Shown here one piece after another: positions 8,663-16,659 of a DNA stretch of 64,000 nucleotides. The notes below the pieces were generated by a model. It ran no database searches. It was not told the origin of the DNA and saw only the letters and a program-made list of their open reading frames with translations. Position numbers and translations under genes: made by a program. The first letter of the stretch is position 1. Every line of letters begins with the position of its first letter. Origin of the DNA: Thermoactinomyces intermedius (lineage in GTDB: Bacteria > Bacillota > Bacilli > Thermoactinomycetales > Thermoactinomycetaceae); assembly GCF_016055025.1 (NCBI RefSeq), contig NZ_JAECVW010000001.1; one strand, 5' to 3'.

Positions 8663-8932
8663 ATGAGCAGAAAAACCATCAAAAAATCAGTATTGGCAAG
8701 GGTTAGAAAAGACATAACAGACAATTGCGCAAACTGCATTGGGAGGAACAAATGTTGTTTCCACGAGGTTTGCAAGTATTTTTTGGACAATCCCGAACAA
8801 TGCGCTTATTACGAGGGATGGGTGCTTCCAGCTAACCCTGAACTCGAAAATGCTTATAAAGCTGAATTCGGTACACTACCGAAGAAAGCCAAGAAAAAGA
8901 ATCCCAACAAAATCAAAATTTTAATACACTAG
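8663..8932 (+). CDS. Cysteine-rich small protein, 89 aa
   Basis: Not recognised. It contains CANCIGRNKCCFHEVCKYF and a later Cys in QCAYYEGW, a spacing suggestive of metal binding, followed by a basic C-terminus (KKAKKKNPNK). GAGG lies before ATG 8663. It is the first gene after promoter element A, so it is probably expressed early or middle; a DNA-binding or host-takeover role is only a guess. Confidence 0.75.
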   Translation: MSRKTIKKSVLARVRKDITDNCANCIGRNKCCFHEVCKYFLDNPEQCAYYEGWVLPANPELENAYKAEFGTLPKKAKKKNPNKIKILIH

Positions 8933-8943
8933 GAGTGGTGTTT

Positions 8944-9147
8944 ATGTCCGGATTCGGAGGGTCTTCTAAAACTGTTCGTTGTGCTGTGTGTGGTACTACT
9001 GGAGAAGTAAATGAAGACACGTCGACCAACGGAGAATACCCCGATTTAGAGGGTTGGGTTGAAATTGATGGAAGCATTCGTTGTAGTTCTTGGTCTTGTC
9101 AAGAAAGCGATGGAGGCGGTCGTGTCGGCACTTTCTTCTGGGCATAA
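8944..9147 (+). CDS. Small zinc-ribbon-like protein, 67 aa
   Basis: The product begins MSGFGGSSKTVRCAVCGTTGE and has a second Cys pair in IRCSSWSCQE, consistent with a zinc ribbon. ATG 8944 follows AGGAG at 8931-8935. It lies 11 nt after the Cys-rich gene in the same operon. Function unknown. Confidence 0.75.
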   Translation: MSGFGGSSKTVRCAVCGTTGEVNEDTSTNGEYPDLEGWVEIDGSIRCSSWSCQESDGGGRVGTFFWA

Positions 9148-9159
9148 AAAATTTTTTCG

Positions 9160-9214
9160 GGTATGTCTACTGCGGGCTAGTATTCACCCAATATGTTTAG
9201 GTGAATAGGGGATA
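9160..9214 (+). promoter_or_regulatory. Conserved phage promoter-like element, copy B
   Basis: TGTCTA 9164-9169, 22-nt gap, TATGTTTAGGTGAATAGGG from 9192, with AAAAAATTTTTTC just upstream. It precedes the SSB-like gene. Confidence 0.75.
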
Positions 9215-9261
9215 GAAGAGTACCCCAACAAAATAAGACAAAAAGGAAAAGGTGATGTTTA

Positions 9262-10029
9262 ATGAGCATTTTTGTTAGGCAAGGTAAAGAAGCACTTCAA
9301 GAAGAGCAAAAAACAGACCGCAAAGAAATTTTGAAGTATTTAAAATCCGGCGACTCAATTAAGGTTGCCGTTCTTGGTTTGGATTTCGGTGAGTATTTGC
9401 AACATGGAGACTATTATTTAAGTTCGAATTTCGGAGTTTACTCCATGCCGTGCTTAAAACATTCTGGTCAAGAAGACCTTTTTGATAAAGCAATTCCGCT
9501 TATGTATGAGGATTCCGAGAACCTTAAAGCTCAAGGTAAAGAGGATGAAGCCGAAGCCATGCGACGCCTCGCCAATGGCTTGCGTGCTAAGAAACGTATG
9601 ATGTTTGGCTTCGTAGACTTGTCTACAGGAAATCAAATTGTTGTAGACCTGTCTCGGACACAAGGAGAGGCAATTGCAAATACCATTCTTGATTATGAGG
9701 AAGATTTGGAAAATATCCCATTCGTCCTCTCTAAAAAAGGTACTGGAACCAGCACGACAGTAACATTACAGCCGATTATCAATTTGAATAAGGGTTTGAA
9801 TGATACCGAACGTAATAACTTTGAACAAGCAAAAGGAACTAAGTTTAATCACGAACTATTCGAAAAGGTGTTCTTCACTAAATCACGAGAACAGCAAATT
9901 CAAGACTTAATGAAAATTGGGTTTGATGTTACACGAATTGGTGAAAAACCTCTTGATAATGATGAATCTATTGAAGACAGTAAAGATAATAAATCCGTTG
10001 AACTTAGTGACGATGATTTGCCTTTCTAA
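9262..10029 (+). CDS. Phage single-stranded DNA-binding protein (probable)
   Basis: A 255-residue protein with a beta-rich body (SIKVAVLGLDFGEYLQHG, GFVDLSTGNQIVVDLS) and an acidic tail ending SDDDLPF. An Asp-rich tail ending in L/I-P-F is the hallmark of bacterial and phage SSBs and recruits partner proteins. Location ahead of DNA polymerase and nuclease genes fits. The body does not resemble cellular SSB closely, so the call rests on tail and context. Confidence 0.7.
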   Translation: MSIFVRQGKEALQEEQKTDRKEILKYLKSGDSIKVAVLGLDFGEYLQHGDYYLSSNFGVYSMPCLKHSGQEDLFDKAIPLMYEDSENLKAQGKEDEAEAMRRLANGLRAKKRMMFGFVDLSTGNQIVVDLSRTQGEAIANTILDYEEDLENIPFVLSKKGTGTSTTVTLQPIINLNKGLNDTERNNFEQAKGTKFNHELFEKVFFTKSREQQIQDLMKIGFDVTRIGEKPLDNDESIEDSKDNKSVELSDDDLPF

Positions 10030-10590
10030 ATCTGATATGAATATTTAGGTTTGGACGGTTCACCAACGGCTAAGGACGGAACAGGTAGCCGTCGCCTTCG
10101 GTGGAGATGCGGGAGTTACCACCCCGCTAGCCGTAGGTGAGCCTCTAAACCTTTTTAAGCCGCCTAATGCGGCGAGCAGTACAGGAACCACTTGTTCTTG
10201 TGTTGCTCAGCGCATTATGCGCTACGCCTACGTATCTGTAACATCGACCGTTTTGGTCGATTATTAGGATGCGTAGTCGTCATTAACTCTGGGCGACGGG
10301 GAAAACCAAGTAGGCTACTTTCCACGGTTTGTAAAGATACTGCCGAAAGGTGGGCACGTCCCGATAAGGGCATAGGGAGTAAGAAACCGTGGCGTGCCCT
10401 ATGCCCGATGCCCTCCCCAAACATAACCGGGTTATTGAGGTAGGAAAGGTTCCCTACGCGCAGGCAAAACATGATGTCGCATGTGTAGCTCCTGACTGTA
10501 CGGTTGGGTGTGATGAGATATGCGACATCTAATTAGTGCCTGTTACCAGAGATGCCGGACACGCCGACCGGTCAATAACCCGGAAATTAA
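10030..10590 (+). ncRNA. Large structured noncoding RNA, family not identified
   Basis: About 560 nt, clearly richer in GC than its surroundings, without a plausible ORF. Pairings seen: AGGTTT..GGTTCACC (10048-10065) with GGTGAGCC..AAACCT (10137-10153), enclosing ACGGCTA/TAGCCGT; GCCGC/GCGGC near 10160; a long hairpin 10173-10207 (GAGCA/TGCTC plus ACAGGAAC/GTTCTTGT); GCGCA/TGCGC; ATCGACC/GGTCGAT near 10242-10260; CCACGGTTT (about 10321) with AAACCGTGG (about 10385), whose loop contains GGGCATAGGG that can pair with CCCTATGCCC outside it, a pseudoknot; and a 3' domain closed by an exact 11-bp stem CCGGGTTATTG (near 10428) with CAATAACCCGG (near 10564), nesting CAGGCA/TGCCTG and GATGTCGCAT/ATGCGACATC. 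Prophage ROOL- or GOLLD-type RNA is the best comparison; a group I intron is less likely. Confidence 0.75.
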
Positions 10591-10608
10591 AGAAAGGGGA
10601 CGTTAAAA

Positions 10609-10998
10609 ATGAGTGAGACAAACAGCGTTTACCGCCCCACAAAAAAAGGACTAAAACAGGCAAGGGAAAGGCTGAAAAAACGGCAAGAAGAATATAAACA
10701 GTATGTTTGTTCTTTAAGTTCGGAAGAGCTGCAGAAATCATCGGAAGAAAAACTAAAGGAAATAGCGGAGTTTTTAGCGAGCAATAGCGCTTCAATGGTA
10801 GAAGCTGTAGAGCCGGAATTAAAACCGTTATATGCATTCGTTGACGAAACCGGCGAGTATTACCGGGGCGAATCGTGGAATAACGTTAATATCCGTATTT
10901 GGTATACAGTCGAAGAAGCAAACAGATATGTAAAAAAGTATAGGTCGAAAGATAAACCGCCTTTAACGCTGGTAAAATTAAACCCTACCAAACGGTAG
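10609..10998 (+). CDS. Hypothetical protein, 129 aa
   Basis: ATG 10609 with AAAGGGG upstream. The N-terminal half is helical and charged (LKQARERLKKRQEEYKQYV), the C-terminal half carries VDETGEYYRGESW and IWYTVEEANRYVKKYRS. It follows the structured RNA by about 20 nt, so the RNA could be its long 5' leader or be processed from the same transcript. No family recognised. Confidence 0.65.
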   Translation: MSETNSVYRPTKKGLKQARERLKKRQEEYKQYVCSLSSEELQKSSEEKLKEIAEFLASNSASMVEAVEPELKPLYAFVDETGEYYRGESWNNVNIRIWYTVEEANRYVKKYRSKDKPPLTLVKLNPTKR

Positions 10999-11008
10999 GG
11001 CGCTTTTA
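10983..11008 (+). terminator. Terminator overlapping the 3' end of the preceding gene
   Basis: CCCTACC/GGTAGGG (7-bp perfect stem, AAAC loop) followed by CGCTTTTA; the stem includes the TAG stop codon. Confidence 0.65.
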
Positions 11009-11051
11009 TAGGTACTTATTTACCGGCGGGTATATAGACATTGGCTTTGCG

Positions 11052-11276
11052 TTGGAAAACGGATGGATTCTCAGTCTTCATCTTGATTATAACTATGATT
11101 TTAATTCCTCTGGGCAATACCCATTTGATTACAGCGACGAAGATATTAAATGGGGAATTCGAACCGCTACTGATTATCACTTTTCCATGGAGGAATACGA
11201 AGCGTGGAGAAATGAGGTTAAGGCGTCTAAATCGAACAGTTCCGCCACGGCGAATTGGAGGAGATGGTCTGGGTAA
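11052..11276 (+). CDS. Hypothetical protein, about 74 aa, start uncertain
   Basis: The frame has protein-like composition (HLDYNYDFNSSGQYPFDYSD, then FSMEEYEAWRNEVKAS). TTG 11052 has no clear ribosome site and the same frame stays open upstream to about 10983 (QTVGRFYRYLFTGGYIDIGF), overlapping the end of the preceding gene. It may be a remnant, or be expressed by a non-standard start. The overlapping longer frame at 11041-11322 looks less natural. Confidence 0.4.
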   Translation: MENGWILSLHLDYNYDFNSSGQYPFDYSDEDIKWGIRTATDYHFSMEEYEAWRNEVKASKSNSSATANWRRWSG

Positions 11277-11396
11277 CCAGCATTTACAAACCTATAAAGG
11301 ACGGATTAAGGTGGGCACGTAAACACTAGATATATTGCAGTGCCTGCGGCGGATGAAGTTCCGAAGTCTGAATAAATTTTCTGAGGGAGTGGTTAC

Positions 11397-11645
11397 ATGA
11401 ATTTACCATCGAATGTTGAATTCATGAGGGTTAATCCAGATGGTTCCTGTGAGGTCAAGTTTAGCAAGAAGCCTAATTTCATGTATATTTCGTTTGACCG
11501 GAAAGACAACGGAAACCACCTATTGGAACTTGTGTATTTAAATGGCGATTGGGTTCGTCATTGGCAATCCATCGAATTGGAATCGTATGCAACCGAGGTT
11601 CCGAGTGTAAAAATAGAGTTTAACCCTATCAATTCAAACTCTTGA
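11397..11645 (+). CDS. Hypothetical protein, 82 aa
   Basis: ATG 11397 preceded by GAGGGAG. Beta-rich sequence (SCEVKFSKKPNFMYISFDR, HLLELVYLNGDWVRHW). Not recognised; in the small-gene operon downstream of the structured RNA. Confidence 0.65.
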   Translation: MNLPSNVEFMRVNPDGSCEVKFSKKPNFMYISFDRKDNGNHLLELVYLNGDWVRHWQSIELESYATEVPSVKIEFNPINSNS

Positions 11646-11659
11646 GGGAGGCGTTGGGG

Positions 11660-11839
11660 ATGGGTAACATTCATGCAGAGGTAAAGCGTGAAGTCGCTTA
11701 TCGATTAGAGTTCAATAAACGGTTTGCGAATAAGCTGTATGACGAACTTCATGAATAATATACTGAATGCCCGGCAATAGATGAGCTGTATTATCTTCTT
11801 GCTAGGCTTTTGAACGAGGATGAGACTAGTATCTACTAA
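11660..11839 (+). pseudogene. Small gene split by an in-frame stop (32 + 26 codons)
   Basis: ATG 11660 with GAGGGAGG upstream encodes MGNIHAEVKREVAYRLEFNK and ends at TAA 11756-11758. The same frame continues YTECPAIDELYYLLARLLNE and stops at 11837. Both halves have matching composition and the terminator lies 2 nt after the second stop, so the ancestral product was probably 59 residues with CAA changed to TAA. Readthrough, or a genuine 32-residue protein, remains possible. Confidence 0.55.
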
Positions 11840-11840
11840 T

Positions 11841-11872
11841 GGGATAGCTGATTAGCTATCCCTTTTTTTTTT
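11841..11872 (+). terminator. Strong terminator
   Basis: A perfect 9-bp stem GGGATAGCT/AGCTATCCC, loop GATT, then ten Ts. Confidence 0.95.
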
Positions 11873-11894
11873 CGTATTGAAAAAAGTTTTTTCG

Positions 11895-11950
11895 TGAATG
11901 TCTAATCTTATCCCCCACTCACCCACTACGTTAGGTGAATAGGGATAAGG
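11895..11950 (+). promoter_or_regulatory. Conserved phage promoter-like element, copy C
   Basis: TGTCTA 11899-11904, 22-nt gap, TACGTTAGGTGAATAGGG from 11927; AAAAAGTTTTTTC lies just upstream. It sits directly after a terminator and before the DNA polymerase gene. Confidence 0.8.
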
Positions 11951-11962
11951 AGGTTTTGTTGA

Positions 11963-13741
11963 ATGGAAATTAAATTGAAATTCCATCCCGAAAAGCTGAA
12001 CCAAGGAATGAAAGAGAGAGTGGAGAAGGTGCGGAAAGATGTTGAAACAGCAAATATGCCACCTCTTGAACAACTTAAGTATTTGCGAGACTCGGTTAAG
12101 TTGAACGAGAAAGAGGAAGAATTGTTCCGGTTAGTTGAGGAGGAGTTGGAAGCTGGAAGCCTCAAGTTAGAAGGCAAACTGACAAAGTCCCAAATTCTCC
12201 GGGTTGGACAGGGAATTGAAGAAAGAAGAGAGGAGAAGATGCGGATTCGAAGGGCACGTCAAGTTATCGAAACTAAACCGAAAAATTTTTATATTCTGAC
12301 GGATGATAGCCAACTTCTGAAATTCCTAAAAAGACTTCGTACTGAGTGTACCTTGCAACGTAAAAAATGGGCAGGCAAATGGGACGATTTGGGCGTGAAA
12401 AGTCTAATTGCATGGGACTATGAGTCAACCGGGGTTGATAGTTTTATTGACCTAACAATTGGCGTTTCGTGTTGGCTTCCGCTATTGGATGAGGGTTATT
12501 ATCTTCCTTATGGCCATATCGACGGAGTTAATGAAGTAAACGGTATGAAAATCCCGGCTGAGCTTCAACACCGGAAAGACGCCAAGCAATTAACCCGCTC
12601 AAAGGTAATTGAAGCATTAAAGCCATATATGGAAGCTGAGACGGAGGGAAAATCCTTTCATATGGGTTCTGCCCGGTTTGACTTGAATATCACAAAGAAT
12701 GATGGATATACCATCCGGGGAGCGGTTTTTGATACGCACGATGCAATGTACATTTTGAATGAGCATGAATCATCATACGGATTAAAGCCACTCGTCCAAA
12801 AGTACGGCAAATTCTTTGGAATTGAAGGTGACGTCTTTACGTTTGAGGATTTATTCTCTAACTCGTCCCCTGCTCCGTTTAACATTGAGCTTGTGGGAAT
12901 ATACGCCATTAAAGACGTCTTATACGGGTGGAAACTCACAGAGTGGCAAATTGAAATGATGCAGAAAACTGACAACCTGTGGAAATGTTATTCCACGGTT
13001 GACAGTAAGTTACCGGAAACTGACGCTTTCCTGTTCCAGACTGGTTTTGAGATTGACTTGAATAAAATGAAACAACTTGAAGAAAAGTTTGAAGCCGAGT
13101 TGGAACAAGCAAAGAAAGATTTAATTGATTCCTTTAATATTGATGATTCCTGGCTTTATAAAATGAACATGAGTATCCAAGGCGATAAGATTCAAGATTG
13201 GATGAAGAAGCAAAAAGCAAAGGTGAAAAAGCTCAAGGAACGGATTGAGAAACAGAAGCAAATTATTAAGGAGTGCGAGGAGCAAGGGAAAACCAATTTG
13301 AAGAAGTACAAAACAGCACAACAAGCATTACAGAAGGCAAAGCAAGAGTTGTCGCAAGTCGAAGAAATCAAACCACAAAACTGTCCTTTTTACTTCCACG
13401 AGTTTGTCTTAACAAACAATCGGCACATCCAATATCTAATCTATGAACACTTGAATATTGTGGATATCACGCCTAAATATAAACCGGGAAAAGAAAAAGC
13501 AGTTTCCAAAGACGTTTTGGAGGCTTATTTCGAGGATTACCCGGAGCTTGAGCCTTTGCGAAAGGTTTCGGAACTTGAAAAACTTCTTGGAACTTACGTG
13601 AAGAAAATTCCAAAAGCCCTTGACCCGGACGGCAAGTTGAGAGCTAGGTTTGATTCATGCGGAACCGCAACAGGTAGGTATTCGTCTTATGCCTATCGTG
13701 CACGGGATGTTGCTGTTCTTGACGATATTAAAAAATTGTAG
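11963..13741 (+). CDS. DNA polymerase I (family A), N-terminal part: 3'-5' exonuclease and thumb
   Basis: 592 residues. The exonuclease region has DYESTGVDSF (DxE motif) and GSARFDLNIT; a long coiled segment (IQDWMKKQKAKVKKLKERIE) is inserted in the thumb. Near the end is GTATGRYSS, the conserved TGR.SS palm motif that in ordinary enzymes continues within a few residues to NLQNIP. Here the frame instead runs YAYRARDVAVLDDIKKL and stops. The rest is encoded from 13947. AAGGAGG precedes the start at 11963. Whether the halves assemble is inference. Confidence 0.88.
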   Translation: MEIKLKFHPEKLNQGMKERVEKVRKDVETANMPPLEQLKYLRDSVKLNEKEEELFRLVEEELEAGSLKLEGKLTKSQILRVGQGIEERREEKMRIRRARQVIETKPKNFYILTDDSQLLKFLKRLRTECTLQRKKWAGKWDDLGVKSLIAWDYESTGVDSFIDLTIGVSCWLPLLDEGYYLPYGHIDGVNEVNGMKIPAELQHRKDAKQLTRSKVIEALKPYMEAETEGKSFHMGSARFDLNITKNDGYTIRGAVFDTHDAMYILNEHESSYGLKPLVQKYGKFFGIEGDVFTFEDLFSNSSPAPFNIELVGIYAIKDVLYGWKLTEWQIEMMQKTDNLWKCYSTVDSKLPETDAFLFQTGFEIDLNKMKQLEEKFEAELEQAKKDLIDSFNIDDSWLYKMNMSIQGDKIQDWMKKQKAKVKKLKERIEKQKQIIKECEEQGKTNLKKYKTAQQALQKAKQELSQVEEIKPQNCPFYFHEFVLTNNRHIQYLIYEHLNIVDITPKYKPGKEKAVSKDVLEAYFEDYPELEPLRKVSELEKLLGTYVKKIPKALDPDGKLRARFDSCGTATGRYSSYAYRARDVAVLDDIKKL

Positions 13742-13753
13742 GTGGTGTGTCTA

Positions 13754-13954
13754 GTGGACAATGAGCCGAAAGATATAGACCTTAAGCATGCCGTAATGGT
13801 GGAAAAAGATTACGACGATGGTACTTTTAATATTTACGTAAGACAAGGCGAGTCAATGTATATTGAGTACTTTTGTAGTACTGATTGTGAGCGGAAAATG
13901 CTTAGGCTTGTTGAGTTGTTAAAAAAGGAAAGAGGGGAGTTTTATCATGATTAA
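13754..13954 (+). CDS. Small acidic protein between the polymerase halves, 66 aa
   Basis: GTG 13754 with AGGTGG 8 nt upstream (13742 and 13745 are alternative GTGs). It begins MDNEPKDIDLKHAVMVEKDY and has CSTDCERKML. The 3' end overlaps the start of the second polymerase gene by 8 nt. No match recognised; it could be a cargo gene that split the polymerase gene, or a linker subunit. Confidence 0.55.
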   Translation: MDNEPKDIDLKHAVMVEKDYDDGTFNIYVRQGESMYIEYFCSTDCERKMLRLVELLKKERGEFYHD

Positions 13955-14993
13955 TGTTAACGATAATAACTATCTTGACGTTGTCCGTTTCTTGGTTAAA
14001 GATAACCGCATGAAACAACGCGGAACCAATCTCCAAAATATTCCGTCAAAAGGCAACGGTGAAAAAGTTCGCCGTTGCTTCGTCCCGTCGAAAGGCTGGG
14101 TGTTTGTGGGCGCGGATTTGTCCCAGATTGAACCTAGAATCCAAAGCCATATTATGTATACTCGGTATGGTGACAATTCTTTAAGAAGCATCTTCGTGGA
14201 AGGTGTAGACCTTTACACGACAATGGCAATGCGGACATTTAATCTTGATGAGAAATATTGTGTCGACAAGGCTTACGACCCTACAAACTCATTCCAACCA
14301 AGGAAGCTGATGAAACAAGGCGTGCTTGCCGTTTCTTACCAACAAACACCTAAGGCGTTTGCTAAAACAATGAATGTTTCCGAGCAAGTGGCGGAAGACT
14401 TCTTCAAGAACTTTGAAGAATCTTTCCCGTCTTTCTCCACCATGGTTAAGGACACTATTGATTTTATGAGAAAGAATGGGTTCACGGAAACACTTTACGG
14501 AAGAAAACGTCGTTTCCCGAAATATCAATATTACCAAAGACAAATCAGACAAAATGAGCCGAAGTTACGGGAGCTTTACCAGAAACGAAAGAAACTTCTC
14601 TCAATCGAAAGACCGACACCTCTTCAACAAGAGCAGTTTAAGAAAATTCAGGAACAAATACGGGAGTTAAGGAAGCCACAGGCACTTGCGGCTAAAAATG
14701 AACGGGAAGCATTCAATGCGGTTATTCAGGGAACGGGTAGTGATATACTGAAGCAAAACGGGGCTAGGATGTATAAAGTTTGCCTTGAGAAAGGCTGGAG
14801 AATGAATGCATCAATTCATGACGAGTTAATTATTTCAATGCCTGAGAAGGACGTTACACCTGAGAATATTCAGCTAGTTAACGATATTATGACAAAAACG
14901 GTTAAACTTTCTGTTCCACTCAAGTCTGACACCGTAATCATGACCGAGTGGATGGAAGAGGTTTCGCCAGAAGAATGGTTCAGCCGGGGGTAA
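13947..14993 (+). CDS. DNA polymerase I (family A), C-terminal part: palm and fingers
   Basis: 348 residues with its own ATG and a strong ribosome site (GAGGGGAG). It starts MINVNDNNYLDVVRFLVKDN, then GTNLQNIPSKG, motif A VGADLSQIEPRIQSH, motif B RKLMKQGVLAVSYQQ, and motif C NASIHDELI. All polymerase catalytic Asp residues are therefore here, while the TGR motif and exonuclease are on the upstream polypeptide. An independent start argues for a true two-subunit enzyme rather than recent decay. Confidence 0.9.
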   Translation: MINVNDNNYLDVVRFLVKDNRMKQRGTNLQNIPSKGNGEKVRRCFVPSKGWVFVGADLSQIEPRIQSHIMYTRYGDNSLRSIFVEGVDLYTTMAMRTFNLDEKYCVDKAYDPTNSFQPRKLMKQGVLAVSYQQTPKAFAKTMNVSEQVAEDFFKNFEESFPSFSTMVKDTIDFMRKNGFTETLYGRKRRFPKYQYYQRQIRQNEPKLRELYQKRKKLLSIERPTPLQQEQFKKIQEQIRELRKPQALAAKNEREAFNAVIQGTGSDILKQNGARMYKVCLEKGWRMNASIHDELIISMPEKDVTPENIQLVNDIMTKTVKLSVPLKSDTVIMTEWMEEVSPEEWFSRG

Positions 14994-15017
14994 AAATACC
15001 TCCGTTTTTTATTTTTG

Positions 15018-15073
15018 CATGTCTACTTTCATACCCTACAGTCCCCTATACGTTAGATGAAAAGAGTTAGAAA
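15018..15073 (+). promoter_or_regulatory. Conserved phage promoter-like element, copy D
   Basis: TGTCTA 15020-15025, then TATACGTTAGATGAAAAG from 15047; the gap is 21 or 23 nt depending on which hexamer is used, the only copy off by one. GTTTTTTATTTTTG lies just upstream. Confidence 0.75.
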
Positions 15074-15085
15074 GGGGAGGTATAC

Positions 15086-16183
15086 ATGTTTCTAAAGACT
15101 TCGGAAGAACTGAAAAAAGAGTTGCAGGAACGAAAATTTGAGGAAAGAGGAAACCAGTTGGTAAGTGACTTTATTTCGATGCTCGACACGTGGTTTTCAT
15201 TACCTAATAAAACTGACTCCAACTTGGAGGCTTATTATTTTCAAACAAAAGCTGAAATTGCTTTATATCCGACTGATACAGATTTCAAAAAGAAATACTT
15301 TACGCCATCATCCGCTAACTCTTGTCCTAGGGAGTTATATTGCAAGCTAAAAGGCATGAAGCGAGACACGACAGAAAACCTCCCATATCGGGGCAGATGG
15401 CAACGGATGGGGACGCTGTTTGGTGAAATGGTGCAGAAAGAACTTTTGTATATTCATAAGCACTACAAACAAGCTACTGGAGAAAATCCCCCATTTGTGC
15501 CGCATTATGTGGAATTACAGTTAGGGGAGGAAGTTAAAAAATACCCGGCATGGGAGGACTTCGTAAAGCGTTCTAAGACAATTGTTTGGAACGGCGTGGA
15601 AGTTAATCTGATGGGAATGCCTGACGGAATCTTGAAATATAAAGATGGAAGTATTGTCGGGCTTGAAATCAAGTCTAAACAAACTTCTTACTCAAGAACA
15701 TCGCATTTTTCGATGAAAAGCCCGTCTGAAAGCCACGTACTTCAGCTTGTTGGCTATTCACTTCTTTACGGTATTGATGAGTTTATTATTTTATATGGAA
15801 ACCTGTCTAAGAAGGATTGGCTTATGAGTCACGAAGAGTACGACAAGTACCCGGATATTCGGGCTTTTTATGTGCGAGTGACTGAGGAAGACAGAGAGCA
15901 ACTTCTTGACCGTTTTAGTGCGATAGTCAAAGCGGTTAAAGAGGGCAACCCTCCTAAGCTCGACATTGATAAGTGGGTATTCAACAACTATAAGCATGCT
16001 TGCATTATCTCTCTCACTGATGGCGAAGTTAAAGAGATTAGGGATATGTACGAGGAAACGATGTTTGGACTAAGTAAATCTTCTAAGGTTTCTAGGGGCT
16101 TGAAAACCAAACTCGAAACCTTGCGGGATATTCTAAAGCACATCGACGAGGTTAAGGGAGGTGGGTTGCCATGGGAAAGCTAA
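15086..16183 (+). CDS. PD-(D/E)XK nuclease, Cas4/RecB-like
   Basis: 365 residues. Motifs: GMPDGILKYKDGS followed by GLEIKSKQ (D...ExK active site) and the QxxxY element HVLQLVGYSLLYG. SCPRELYC near residue 80 may supply iron-sulfur or zinc ligands as in Cas4-type exonucleases. It probably processes DNA ends during phage replication or recombination. It overlaps the RuvC gene by 13 nt. Confidence 0.82.
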   Translation: MFLKTSEELKKELQERKFEERGNQLVSDFISMLDTWFSLPNKTDSNLEAYYFQTKAEIALYPTDTDFKKKYFTPSSANSCPRELYCKLKGMKRDTTENLPYRGRWQRMGTLFGEMVQKELLYIHKHYKQATGENPPFVPHYVELQLGEEVKKYPAWEDFVKRSKTIVWNGVEVNLMGMPDGILKYKDGSIVGLEIKSKQTSYSRTSHFSMKSPSESHVLQLVGYSLLYGIDEFIILYGNLSKKDWLMSHEEYDKYPDIRAFYVRVTEEDREQLLDRFSAIVKAVKEGNPPKLDIDKWVFNNYKHACIISLTDGEVKEIRDMYEETMFGLSKSSKVSRGLKTKLETLRDILKHIDEVKGGGLPWES

Positions 16184-16647
16184 CGGTTTTAGGGTTGGAT
16201 ATATCACTTTCTAGCCCTGGCTTTGCCGTGCTGGAAGTGAAGGATAAGAAAGTTAAGTTATTGGAGTGCGGAAGCATTAAAGCCAACAATAAGCACTCCC
16301 AAATACAGAAGATGCGTAGAATTGTCTCGCATTTAGAAAGCCTAACATATGACTATGATGTCGATGTAAAAGTAAGAGAAAACAGCTTCGTCCGCCATAA
16401 TCGGACAACGAAGATATTAGAGCGGACAGTTGGGGCTGTGCTGTTCACTCTGGGGGAAATGGAAGAAATTCCGCCAACAACAGTTAAAAAGCTATGTACT
16501 GGTGACGGAAAGGCTTCAAAGGAAGATGTTCAAGAATCAGTTAAGAAATGGCTAAGCCTTCCGTCTGATTATAAATTTCAAACTGATGATGAATCTGATG
16601 CCTGTGCTGTGGCATTGGCTTATTTGATTCAAAATAAATATCTGTAA
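16171..16647 (+). CDS. RuvC-like Holliday junction resolvase
   Basis: 158 residues with the RNase H-fold first motif VLGLDISLSSPGFAVLE, a central acidic VRENSF, and C-terminal DDESDACAVALAY. It resolves recombination or replication intermediates before packaging. Start GGAGGT then ATG 16171, overlapping the nuclease gene. Confidence 0.83.
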   Translation: MGKLTVLGLDISLSSPGFAVLEVKDKKVKLLECGSIKANNKHSQIQKMRRIVSHLESLTYDYDVDVKVRENSFVRHNRTTKILERTVGAVLFTLGEMEEIPPTTVKKLCTGDGKASKEDVQESVKKWLSLPSDYKFQTDDESDACAVALAYLIQNKYL

Positions 16648-16659
16648 GGGGTTGATTAT

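Noticed and set aside
10192..10472. ORFs of 83-85 codons on both strands inside the structured RNA
   Set aside because: Composition is unlike phage proteins, no ribosome sites, and the sequence is explained by RNA pairing.
11041..11322. 93-codon ORF overlapping 11052-11276
   Set aside because: No ribosome site and Arg-rich, out-of-frame character; the other frame looks more protein-like.
13690..14010. Group I intron or intein in the DNA polymerase gene
   Set aside because: No intron core motifs or splice-type termini seen, the interval is fully coding with its own ribosome sites, and no intein Cys/His-Asn motifs flank it.
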